DNA of 64,000 nt from Stigonema ocellatum SAG 48.90 = DSM 106950 (lineage in GTDB: Bacteria; Cyanobacteriota; Cyanobacteriia; Cyanobacteriales; Nostocaceae). Below, piece after piece: positions 8,321 to 15,397 of the stretch. Where the stretch lies: NCBI GenBank assembly GCA_016903675.1, contig JADQBA010000012.1, positions 1 to 64,000 on the forward strand, read 5' to 3'. Position 1 is the stretch's first letter; each line of letters begins with the position of its first letter. Made by a program: the position numbers and the translations under genes. The notes beneath the pieces were generated by a model. The model was not told where the DNA came from and ran no database searches. It saw nothing but the letters and a program-made list of their open reading frames with translations.

Positions 8321-8832
8321 ACACCAATATCAACTGTCCTGTGTGCAGTTACCAAGAGATTACAGGTGATACTTGCCCTAACTGTGATACTGACTTAGGT
8401 GTAATTCGGATGCTCCAAAAATTACCGCCCGGTCAAACCCTACCCCAACCAGTGAAATTTGCGGCGTGGTCATTACGAATCGCCTTGTTGATGCTGATCA
8501 TCGGAATTGGGTTGGGAGTAGGGATAAACAAGACATTCCTGCAACCGCAGTTAAATACGGTAGTTTTCTCTTATCCCAGTCCAGTTTCAAGTAGTAGAGA
8601 GCGCCCAAAACCACCAACTAATCCTGCCCCTGTTCTACCCCAGAAACCCCCAGCACCAACTGCTTACAGTGTTAAACCCGGAGATCACCTCAGCGCGATC
8701 GCACTAAAATTGTGTGGCAAGAAAACCTCCTGGCAACTCATGGTGAAAGCCAACCCCCAACTCAAAGGGAGAGAAAACGATATAGATGTGGGAGAGGTGT
8801 TCAAAATTCCCAATTGCCAGGAGGGGATTTGA
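8317..8832 (+). CDS. Zinc-ribbon / transmembrane / LysM protein (cassette A)
   Basis: The 171-residue protein starts at ATG 8317, overlapping the hsp70A stop by four bases. It opens with a zinc ribbon (C7-x2-C10, C20-x2-C23) followed by DLGVIRML. A transmembrane helix lies at about 49-70 (WSLRIALLMLIIGIGLGVGI). Then comes a Pro/Ser-rich linker (about 85-115) and a C-terminal LysM domain (about 117-166, YSVKPGDHLSAIALKLCG). LysM binds peptidoglycan, so the likely topology is zinc ribbon in the cytoplasm and LysM in the periplasm. The zinc-ribbon-plus-DLxxxIR block also occurs in the 15032-15391 protein of the second cassette. It probably tethers the chaperone complex to membrane and wall; that role is inferred. 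Confidence 0.85.
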   Translation: MNTNINCPVCSYQEITGDTCPNCDTDLGVIRMLQKLPPGQTLPQPVKFAAWSLRIALLMLIIGIGLGVGINKTFLQPQLNTVVFSYPSPVSSSRERPKPPTNPAPVLPQKPPAPTAYSVKPGDHLSAIALKLCGKKTSWQLMVKANPQLKGRENDIDVGEVFKIPNCQEGI

Positions 8833-11561
8833 TGAGCCTTCTGGACAGCTTAAATAGATTCACAAAGTATCTTCTAGGAATAGGGATTATTGATGCTTGG
8901 CAGCAAGCACCACAAACTAAAGAAGCTAGTCAAAAAGCAGAACAACTAGCCCAACGTAAGCACCTGCGGGAAGCTGTCACCGTAACTGAAAAAGCCCTCG
9001 CCTTTTGGTCGAGAAAACCGGGTTTTTGGGAGCGTTGGATTTGCCAATTACTCTTGGGAAATCTTGTAAATAAACTGACTCAGCAACTACAAGAGTGGCG
9101 CAAACAAGTAGCAACAGTTGATAAACTAGCGGCTAATGCTAAAAACCTGCTTAAGCAAGATACTGGCGACCCTTGGGAAACACAAGCACTCTCAAATGCC
9201 ATCACCGTTTATCAACGATGTAGCAAAATTATCCACGATGCGCGGGTATTGCAAGCAATCAACCAATGTCAACAGGAACTGCAAAAACGACAACAGTTCC
9301 AAGGATTAGCGAAACAGGCACAATCCCAGGCAGAAAATCGGTTTTTTAAAAATGCGATCTCAACTTACTCTCAAGCTGAACAACTTTACTCTACGGAGGC
9401 TGTAACACAAGCAATTACTGCGGCTACAGCCCAAGTTCAACAAGAAGAAGTTTACTACTTTACTTTACAAAGGGCGCAACAAGCCGAAAGTGAAGGCAGA
9501 TTGCGAGGAGCGATCGGACTTTTAGAAGCTGCTCTGACTGAGTTTACACGCTCCGACGGACTTGATTTACTACACAAGCTACAATCAATAGTCAAAGGTA
9601 GAGAACTTTTCCGCCAGGGTTTAGCAGCAGAGAAAGCTGGTGATTTAAAAGCAGCTGTATCTTTGTATGAAAATGCTAAATCCCTGTTACCAGAAATCAC
9701 AAACTGCTGCATCAGGTTAGGACTTGTAACAATTAAAACTCAAGACTGGGTAACTGCACTATCTTACTTAGAAGATATACCTGGAGAACAAGCAGCGTAT
9801 CTACGGGGATTTGCTTACGCGCAGCAAGAAAATTTACAACTAGCGTATCGGGAATGGCAAGGAGTATCAAGTGCTAGAATCGCCGAACAAAGGGAAATCC
9901 TCAAAAGTCTTAGCCAACGACAACGTCTGCTATCTCTACAACATATCGAACAATTGGTCAAAGCTGAAAAGCTGGAGCAAGCAAAAGCAGCTAGTACAGA
10001 ATTCCTGCAAAAATTTGGTTCCGATCCATTAGTAGAGCAGAATCTCACGCAACATATCCAGCCACGTTTAGAAGCAGCAGTTTGGCAAGGGGCAGACTGG
10101 AAATTTATTAGCACTCAAACTGAAAAAAACTGGATTGCACAGCCTAATATTATAACATTACATAATTGGGCTGTAGCAAATTATTATCATGCTCAAAACG
10201 AGCCAAATAAACTTTCAGATTTGATTATTTCTTTGTCAACTGCATTGGCAAATATAAATACAGATATAACTCTCCAAGATGTGCCTTGGCTGGGAAATAA
10301 ATGTGTGGATTTTGTGTCAGTATTTAATGAATTGAAACAACGTCTAGAATCAGCTATCGATATTTTAAAAGACTCTAATATTAATAACTATCTAAAATTG
10401 CGTGATTGCTGGCGGTTAGAATCAGTTGCCCTGGAATTAATGGGTCAACCTGCACTCAGGGGAGTAAAAATCAACGATGTATTTGTGACTCCTGGATGTC
10501 ATAACCATTATATTTCTCTATGTCAACCAGTATCTGTTAAGCAAATAGATACCAGCCAACAAATACTGCATAGCCTGTATACAGCTTGGGGATTGGCAGT
10601 AGCAGCTTGTATAGCAGGAGATAGCCTCATTGCGATGAAACTTAAACCCTCAACGAACCCGACTTCTAGATTTGAAACATTTGCTCAGAAATTTGTTGCT
10701 TACTATGAAGGATGCTATCACCTGCAACAACAGAAATGGCGTGAGGCAATTAATCCACTCAAGCAAGCAAAGCCAGAGATTCAGGCTAATCAGGATTGGC
10801 AACGAGAAATAGATAGACTTTGCATATTGCAGCGTCAAACAATATCAGACCAGAAAGAGCATTTAGATTTTGCTCAGTTTTGGTACGATATTTTAGGCAG
10901 CCAAACTGCTAGAAGTTATTTGGCTGAATACAAAGCAGAACAAATAAGAGAGCAAGTTACTAATAAAGAAATTTCCAAACAACAAGCTCTGATAGAACTA
11001 GATAAAATTAAACAAATTGATGCTCAAAATCCTATTGTCATTGAATTAATGATGCGAATTCAAATCGCACAAGCGGCAGAAGTAATAGAGGATTTATTGG
11101 AAAAAAATAATCTGAAAGCAGCAGTTATCTTTGCCAAGGAAAATAGTTATCCAACCATTAAAAATATGGTAGCTAAAATTTGTATTGATATTTTAAGTCA
11201 AGGATTTAAAAGCAGAGAAATAGGGTTTGAAGATATTTATAATTTAGGCTGCTGGGCTTACGAACTTTGTCCAGACAATCAAGATGTTCAAGAAATTTAT
11301 AGCATTAGCCAGAAACTGAATGAGATTAAAAATTTTATCAAGCGCGAACGCTTTGAAGAAGCTGTCTACTGTGCCAAGTCTTCACAATATGATGCTATTC
11401 GTTCCTATGTTGCTGACTACTTCATGATGATTTTTATTAAAGGAAGTCAAAGCCAAACATTACCTTTTCATTTAGTTCATCAGTTAGCTCGTTGGGTTTA
11501 CGAACTGTGTCCTGATGAGCCTCATTATCAAGAAATTTACCGCCAGCTAAATATTCGTTGA
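8832..11561 (+). CDS. Large TPR-like helical-repeat protein (cassette A)
   Basis: The 909-residue protein starts at ATG 8832, sharing one base with the preceding TGA. An upstream in-frame start inside the LysM gene would add 40 residues and is unlikely. It is almost entirely helical, with degenerate tetratricopeptide-like pairs such as AEQLAQRKHLREAVTVTEKA near the N-terminus and GLAAEKAGDLKAAVSLYENA near residue 270. The last 150 residues contain two copies of a W-x-YELCPD block (WAYELCPDNQDVQEIY and WVYELCPDEPHYQEIY). No signal peptide is seen. TPR scaffolds usually bind peptides or partner proteins, often Hsp70 tails, which fits the cluster. It matches the position-independent 840-residue TPR protein of the second cassette in role, not closely in sequence. 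Confidence 0.85.
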   Translation: MSLLDSLNRFTKYLLGIGIIDAWQQAPQTKEASQKAEQLAQRKHLREAVTVTEKALAFWSRKPGFWERWICQLLLGNLVNKLTQQLQEWRKQVATVDKLAANAKNLLKQDTGDPWETQALSNAITVYQRCSKIIHDARVLQAINQCQQELQKRQQFQGLAKQAQSQAENRFFKNAISTYSQAEQLYSTEAVTQAITAATAQVQQEEVYYFTLQRAQQAESEGRLRGAIGLLEAALTEFTRSDGLDLLHKLQSIVKGRELFRQGLAAEKAGDLKAAVSLYENAKSLLPEITNCCIRLGLVTIKTQDWVTALSYLEDIPGEQAAYLRGFAYAQQENLQLAYREWQGVSSARIAEQREILKSLSQRQRLLSLQHIEQLVKAEKLEQAKAASTEFLQKFGSDPLVEQNLTQHIQPRLEAAVWQGADWKFISTQTEKNWIAQPNIITLHNWAVANYYHAQNEPNKLSDLIISLSTALANINTDITLQDVPWLGNKCVDFVSVFNELKQRLESAIDILKDSNINNYLKLRDCWRLESVALELMGQPALRGVKINDVFVTPGCHNHYISLCQPVSVKQIDTSQQILHSLYTAWGLAVAACIAGDSLIAMKLKPSTNPTSRFETFAQKFVAYYEGCYHLQQQKWREAINPLKQAKPEIQANQDWQREIDRLCILQRQTISDQKEHLDFAQFWYDILGSQTARSYLAEYKAEQIREQVTNKEISKQQALIELDKIKQIDAQNPIVIELMMRIQIAQAAEVIEDLLEKNNLKAAVIFAKENSYPTIKNMVAKICIDILSQGFKSREIGFEDIYNLGCWAYELCPDNQDVQEIYSISQKLNEIKNFIKRERFEEAVYCAKSSQYDAIRSYVADYFMMIFIKGSQSQTLPFHLVHQLARWVYELCPDEPHYQEIYRQLNIR

Positions 11562-11574
11562 ATAAAGGTGTGAC

Positions 11575-12189
11575 ATGAAACATAATCCCTATGACATTTT
11601 GGGTGTATCCCAAGCAGCATCAAAGGTTGAAATTACCAAAGCTGTAGCATTAGCTATGAAGCGCAAGCAGTATCCTGTGGATGTAATTGCCAAAGCGCAA
11701 AAAAGCTTGATGAAGCCAGAAGAACGCATTATAGCTGACTATTTACGTCCTATATTGCCTGCTATCAAACGTTTTAAATACAGTGATTTATCGGCTTTGG
11801 AAGAGTCCGCACTGACTCTAGTTGTATTGTCAGAATTTGATGGGTTAGAACAAGCGATCGCTCAAGCAGCCCAAGAAGAAAGCCTGGAACGAGAACCCCT
11901 AATTATGCCCCTATCAGAATTATTCAGCGAGGGTGTCACAGCTTGCCAAGAGGGGCGTTACCTCAAAGCCGTCAAATACTTAGAAGACTACTGCCAAAAC
12001 TGTATTGACCGCAACAACCAAGATTATATTCGAGCCAAAATGTGGCTAGTCAAAGCTTATCAGATGGGTGGACAGTTACAACGAGCGATCGCCCTATGCC
12101 AAATGTTAGTAAATCATTCCCATCCCAGTGTCCAAGCTTGGGCAAACAAAACCTTACCTATTTTATCTAAAGAGATTTCCCGTGTTTGA
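11575..12189 (+). CDS. J-domain-like protein lacking HPD, with TPR-like C-terminus (cassette A)
   Basis: The protein has 204 residues. The N-terminus (NPYDILGVSQAASKVEITKA) matches helix I and the start of helix II of a J domain. The HPD tripeptide needed to stimulate Hsp70 ATPase is absent: the corresponding stretch reads KRKQYPVDVIAKAQ. The C-terminal half (about 120-200) looks like one or two TPR units (LKAVKYLEDYCQNC, LQRAIALCQMLVNH). It therefore looks like a non-stimulating J-like adaptor, and the other cassette has an HPD-less J-like protein too. It starts 13 bases after the TPR gene, and its stop lies inside the next gene. Confidence 0.8.
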   Translation: MKHNPYDILGVSQAASKVEITKAVALAMKRKQYPVDVIAKAQKSLMKPEERIIADYLRPILPAIKRFKYSDLSALEESALTLVVLSEFDGLEQAIAQAAQEESLEREPLIMPLSELFSEGVTACQEGRYLKAVKYLEDYCQNCIDRNNQDYIRAKMWLVKAYQMGGQLQRAIALCQMLVNHSHPSVQAWANKTLPILSKEISRV

Positions 12190-12766
12190 CTTGCCCCCAA
12201 TTTACCTAAAAGTTACCACCTGGCTCAAATCTAAACTTCTTCGAGAAAAGGCTGAAGTCTCCTCGTCTGTCCAAGATGTATTGCCATTAACTGAGAACCG
12301 TTATCTTCTCACTCAAGAGCAACGCGACTTACTATTGCAAGAGATGAGTAGCTTACTCAAGCAAAACGTTTTATGCCAGCAGTCCTTGCGAGAACAAAAA
12401 ACTCAAGCCGCAGCGAATATTGAAGATTTATTCTTAGAGCTTTTGGAAGTTACTGATGCACTAGAGTCCTTGCTGAATTACCTAGAAAACAACCCTGACC
12501 CCAGCCTAGAATTTCTCCAGCGTTTACCCAGGTCTGTAAAAGGAGTTCATCGTAAGTTTCTCAATGTACTAGGCAAGCGCCAAGTTTTGCCTATAGAATT
12601 GCAGAGTAACCAACCCGATTTTAATTTGTGCCGAGTAGTAGATCGGGAATTCAGAACTGATGTAGAAGACCAAACTATTACTAAAATAGTCCGTCAAGGT
12701 TTTCTGTTGGGTGAGAAAGTTTTGCGCCCTACAGAAGTAATTACATCTAATAAATCAGATAATTGA
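12182..12766 (+). CDS. GrpE-like nucleotide exchange factor homologue (cassette A)
   Basis: I chose the GTG at 12182, which overlaps the previous stop (12187-12189) and gives 194 residues. A longer reading from 12128 would overlap the J-like gene by 60 bases. The middle is a long helix or coiled coil (QEQRDLLLQEMSSLLKQNVL to about residue 105). The C-terminus (about 140-185, RVVDREFRTDVEDQTITKIV, GFLLGEKVLRPTEV) matches the beta-wing of GrpE, which opens the Hsp70 nucleotide site. Key GrpE-tail features (V..GY.L..+VLRPA-V) are present in altered form. It probably serves the Hsp70 at 6107. The stop lies 4 bases before the IS605-type right-end hairpin, so the element inserted right behind this gene. 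Confidence 0.8.
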   Translation: MFDLPPIYLKVTTWLKSKLLREKAEVSSSVQDVLPLTENRYLLTQEQRDLLLQEMSSLLKQNVLCQQSLREQKTQAAANIEDLFLELLEVTDALESLLNYLENNPDPSLEFLQRLPRSVKGVHRKFLNVLGKRQVLPIELQSNQPDFNLCRVVDREFRTDVEDQTITKIVRQGFLLGEKVLRPTEVITSNKSDN

Positions 12767-12770
12767 GTCT

Positions 12771-12791
12771 CCCCTGCCTATAAGGCAGGGG
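12771..12791. repeat. IS605-type right-end hairpin
   Basis: A perfect palindrome, cccctgcct-ata-aggcagggg, lies immediately downstream of tnpB. It is in the position of the TnpA-recognised right-end stem of an IS200/IS605 element, which is also where a TnpB guide RNA (omega RNA) would end. It may double as a terminator for the GrpE-like operon. Confidence 0.6.
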
Positions 12792-12795
12792 ATTC

Positions 12796-14154
12796 TTAAG
12801 AAAGAATTACACTCGGCAATGGACATTTTTCAATGCCTTTCCAGAGTCTTATTCTCGCTACGCTGCTCAAACAGCGCCTACCCAGTCTGCTTAAGTCTAT
12901 GCTTAAGTTTCCGGCTACTTTGCGTAAGATATTCGCCGCCCCGTTGAGATCAGCGTTCACTAAACTACCATCTTTTGTACGATACAAACCACGCTTTGTC
13001 CTCAAGCCAGACGCTTTCCACCCTTGGGGCTTAAAGCCATGTTCGGGTAGGGAGTCTCCGTCTAGATACGAGGCGGCTGAAGTATTAGCTTCTTCCGTTT
13101 CAACGTAGCGTATGCCGTAAATTTCGCATAGCTGTTTAATGCGTTCTTTCAATCGTGCTAAAGGCATCTGAACAAATTGTTGGTTGTTCTGCTTGCCCAT
13201 ATCAGCGCCGTCTTTAATTCCAATGTTCCACCCCACAACAATCGTTCCAATCCCAAGTGCCAAGCAATGGTTAATAGCTACTCGTGCAGCCTTGTTAACC
13301 ATGTCTCTCATTTGGTGATTGCGTTTGCGAGTGATGGTATCTAGAAACCCATCCCAATACTTTTGCGGCTTACCTTCCTTATGGTTAGCAACTCGTTTGT
13401 TGTAAAATTGATTCATTGACTTCGCGTGTTTGGAGTCAACGAGAAAGGAGTTGCCCAAGGTATCAACACAAGCCATGAGATTTGATGATGTTCCCAAGTC
13501 AATAGACAAGGCTTGGTTTACATCTAATTCAACATCTATCTTTGGAGTCTCATAGCTACATGAGAGGTAAAATTCACCATTCTTAGGAAGAATTGTAAAT
13601 TCTTTTACCTTAGAGAAATCCAAGTTTGCGGGCAACGGAAGAAAGAATTCTTTGACCTTGAACCAGCGATTAATTGTTACACCAAGGGGAAATCTGATAT
13701 TACCCTCATTAGTTAAGGTTGGCTTACCAGCCCCTACGCTTGGATAGGCAACCTTGAACAAGCCTCCGGACTCACGGTATAGTGGTGGTTTTGGTTTTTG
13801 GGATAATTCTCCTTTGAAAAAAAGTTCTCTCAAACCTTTAAATGATTTGAAAGCTTCAGACACACTTAACAATGTTTGTTGCGCTGGCACCGAAGGCATA
13901 GCTTGCGCATGAATATTACCCCCAACTTCATAGATTGGGTCAAACTTAGAAATTATCTTTCCTGTCTTGAAAAATAGTTGCCTCGCCCAATAAATCCCAC
14001 AGTTGTAAAGACTATTTGACTGTTCACACAAAAACTTAATTATTGATTTAGTATCAGCGTCACAGTAAATTAGATTTTGCTGTATACCCATCAATACTTT
14101 GGGCTTTTTCTCTTTCTGTTCTCGTTTAGCTCTCTTTTGAGACAGTTGAATCAC
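12796..14154 (-). CDS. tnpB: TnpB-family RNA-guided nuclease, zinc-finger cysteines absent
   Basis: The 452-residue protein is a TnpB (OrfB, IS605 type), the family of omega-RNA-guided DNA nucleases that favour transposon retention. The RuvC-like residues are recognisable: D219 in LSIDLGTSSN, E355 in EEANTSAAS and D402 in VNADLNGAANI. Between E355 and D402 most TnpBs carry a CxxC...CxxC zinc ribbon. Here that stretch reads SYLDGDSLPEHGFKPQGWKA and has no cysteines. I recall this as a recurring cyanobacterial sub-type, so activity may be kept by another fold. The length is slightly above the common 380-430. A strongly basic N-terminus (KRAKREQKEKKPK) precedes the conserved part. Confidence 0.88.
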   Translation of the reverse strand: MIQLSQKRAKREQKEKKPKVLMGIQQNLIYCDADTKSIIKFLCEQSNSLYNCGIYWARQLFFKTGKIISKFDPIYEVGGNIHAQAMPSVPAQQTLLSVSEAFKSFKGLRELFFKGELSQKPKPPLYRESGGLFKVAYPSVGAGKPTLTNEGNIRFPLGVTINRWFKVKEFFLPLPANLDFSKVKEFTILPKNGEFYLSCSYETPKIDVELDVNQALSIDLGTSSNLMACVDTLGNSFLVDSKHAKSMNQFYNKRVANHKEGKPQKYWDGFLDTITRKRNHQMRDMVNKAARVAINHCLALGIGTIVVGWNIGIKDGADMGKQNNQQFVQMPLARLKERIKQLCEIYGIRYVETEEANTSAASYLDGDSLPEHGFKPQGWKASGLRTKRGLYRTKDGSLVNADLNGAANILRKVAGNLSIDLSRLGRRCLSSVARIRLWKGIEKCPLPSVILS

Positions 14155-14228
14155 CTCCAGTCGTTGTTGTTATAATTGTTTTATTATACACTATCCATAT
14201 ACAAACTTGTAACAATATTTTAGGGAAT

Positions 14229-14633
14229 ATGGCTAAATTTTCTCCAGATGAATATAGACATGAGGGTAATGCTGTTTCGTTGCTTAACTACCACTTTGTT
14301 TTTATACCAAAGCGACGCAAAAAAGTTTTGATTGATGATGTGGCCCAAAGACTACAGCAGATCATATGTGAGGTCTGCATTGAAAACAGGTGGAAGATTA
14401 TAGCTATGGAAATCATGCCAGATCATGTACATCTATTTATCAGCGCCAAGCCTACAGACTGTCCGTCAACTATCATGAATCGTATCAAAGGACGAGCATC
14501 TCATTTTCTACGCAAGGAATTTCCAGAGTTGTTGAAACTTCCCACTCTCTGGACTCCGAGTTACTTTGTGTCTACTGCTGGCAATATTTGTACTGAGACG
14601 GTAATGCGTTATATTGCACAACAACGAGAATAG
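14229..14633 (+). CDS. tnpA: IS200/IS605-family Y1 transposase
   Basis: The 134-residue HUH single-strand transposase matches the family length. The metal-binding HVH is at 66-68 (MPDHVHLFISA) and the catalytic tyrosine is probably Y128 in ETVMRYIAQQ. Flanking family motifs (YHFVFIPKRRKKVL, LWTPSYFVSTAG) are intact, so it is probably functional. It excises and inserts the element as single-stranded circles by recognising the end hairpins. It diverges from tnpB. Confidence 0.93.
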   Translation: MAKFSPDEYRHEGNAVSLLNYHFVFIPKRRKKVLIDDVAQRLQQIICEVCIENRWKIIAMEIMPDHVHLFISAKPTDCPSTIMNRIKGRASHFLRKEFPELLKLPTLWTPSYFVSTAGNICTETVMRYIAQQRE

Positions 14634-14695
14634 TTAACATCTTTGGTAGCCTAAAGGCACTTTCCCCTTCATCCCCGCATCTGTTGCACGAAACT

Positions 14696-14713
14696 AGGAC
14701 GCATGTGCGTCCT
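14696..14713. repeat. IS605-type left-end hairpin
   Basis: The perfect stem aggacgca-tg-tgcgtcct lies 62 bases beyond the tnpA stop. This is the expected place for the second TnpA-recognised hairpin. Confidence 0.5.
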
Positions 14714-14756
14714 GTTTCTCAGGGGTTTTCGGCATCTCCCTTATAACTTTATCAAC

Positions 14757-14851
14757 CAATACTGCGTAGGTTTTGAATAGTTCAGGTGCCAGAAACCCGG
14801 TTTCGCAAAAGTTACCGGGTTTCTAATTTTTGCAAATCCTACGCAGTATTG
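14757..14851. mobile_element. 95-bp MITE with 10-bp target duplication
   Basis: The terminal inverted repeats are caatactgcgtagg (14757-14770) and cctacgcagtattg (14838-14851). An inner stem, agaaacccggt/accgggtttct, fills most of the element. The flanks ctttatcaac at 14747-14756 and 14852-14861 are identical, as expected for a target-site duplication. It has no coding capacity and must have been moved by a transposase encoded elsewhere. Confidence 0.85.
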
Positions 14852-14976
14852 CTTTATCAACAGTCTTAATGAACTGTCTACACCAAGATTGCGATCTCTA
14901 ATCCTTTTTTATGGCCTCGGCACGGTTTTGCATAAATGGAAAGATTTAGGGGTGTAGGGGAATAATTTCAAATATA

Positions 14977-15031
14977 ATCTCCCCCACACCCCCACACCCC
15001 TACACCCCCACTCCCCCACACCCCCACACCC
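14977..15031. repeat. C-rich tandem repeat (cccccacac units)
   Basis: Several copies of cccccacac and cccctacac run right up to the stop codon of the gene ending at 15032. Confidence 0.7.
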
Positions 15032-15391
15032 CTAATTACCCGTCAATAGCTCGATCATTTGCAGACAAGTAAAAGCGATCGCATTTTGTGGGTCAAACTT
15101 GAGTGCTTGATGCCAAGAAACGATGGCATCTTGGAAATTGCCTTGCAATGCCGATAACTTACCAGCCAAGGCGTGGAAGTCGGCTTGGCTGTCATACAAA
15201 GCTAGGGCTTTAGAGTTGTTCGCTTCTGCCTCTGGATAATGCCCTTGTTGCAATAAACACAACGCTTGTCTGTGATACCAGACGGCTTGGTCATGAAGGC
15301 GGATCAAATCAGACAAATCTGCTTTGCAGCGCCTGCAAGTTGAGGAGTGGATTGCAGGACGATAGACTGCTCCACAGACAGGACATTTCAT
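15032..15391 (-). CDS. Zinc-ribbon TPR protein (cassette B)
   Basis: The 119-residue protein starts 6 bases after the hsp70B stop, so it is cotranscribed. It opens with a zinc ribbon (C3-x2-C6, C19-x2-C22) followed by ADLSDLIRL. Two TPR-like units fill the rest (YHRQALCLLQQGHYPEAEAN, LQGNFQDAIVSWHQALKFDP). The ribbon and the following DLxxxIR stretch match the start of the LysM protein in cassette A (8317-8832), although the remainder differs. It is probably a soluble adaptor of the chaperone system; its partners are unknown. Confidence 0.82.
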   Translation of the reverse strand: MKCPVCGAVYRPAIHSSTCRRCKADLSDLIRLHDQAVWYHRQALCLLQQGHYPEAEANNSKALALYDSQADFHALAGKLSALQGNFQDAIVSWHQALKFDPQNAIAFTCLQMIELLTGN

Positions 15392-15397
15392 AATTTC

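Larger units (their letters stand above)
12771..14713. mobile_element. IS200/IS605-family element with divergent tnpA and tnpB
   Basis: The unit holds tnpB (minus) and tnpA (plus), transcribed away from each other over a 74-base gap, with subterminal hairpins outside each gene (12771-12791 and 14696-14713). This is the classic IS605 layout. Exact ends are not defined because the family makes no terminal inverted repeats or target duplications; the limits given are those of the hairpins. Both genes are open, so the element may be active. It lies between two convergent chaperone cassettes and breaks no visible gene. Confidence 0.75.
14634..15031. other. Gap with IS end, MITE and tandem repeats
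   Basis: This stretch between tnpA and the zinc-ribbon/TPR gene has three parts: the IS hairpin (14696-14713), a 95-bp MITE with a 10-bp target duplication (14747-14861), and a tract of cccccacac units (about 14977-15031). No gene is visible. Confidence 0.7.

Noticed and set aside
8712..8831. Extended N-terminus of the 909-residue TPR protein
   Set aside because: The extra 40 residues overlap the LysM coding sequence; ATG 8832 overlaps the preceding stop and is the natural start.
12128..12181. Extended N-terminus of the GrpE-like protein in cassette A
   Set aside because: It would overlap the J-like gene by about 60 bases; the GTG at 12182 gives the usual short overlap.
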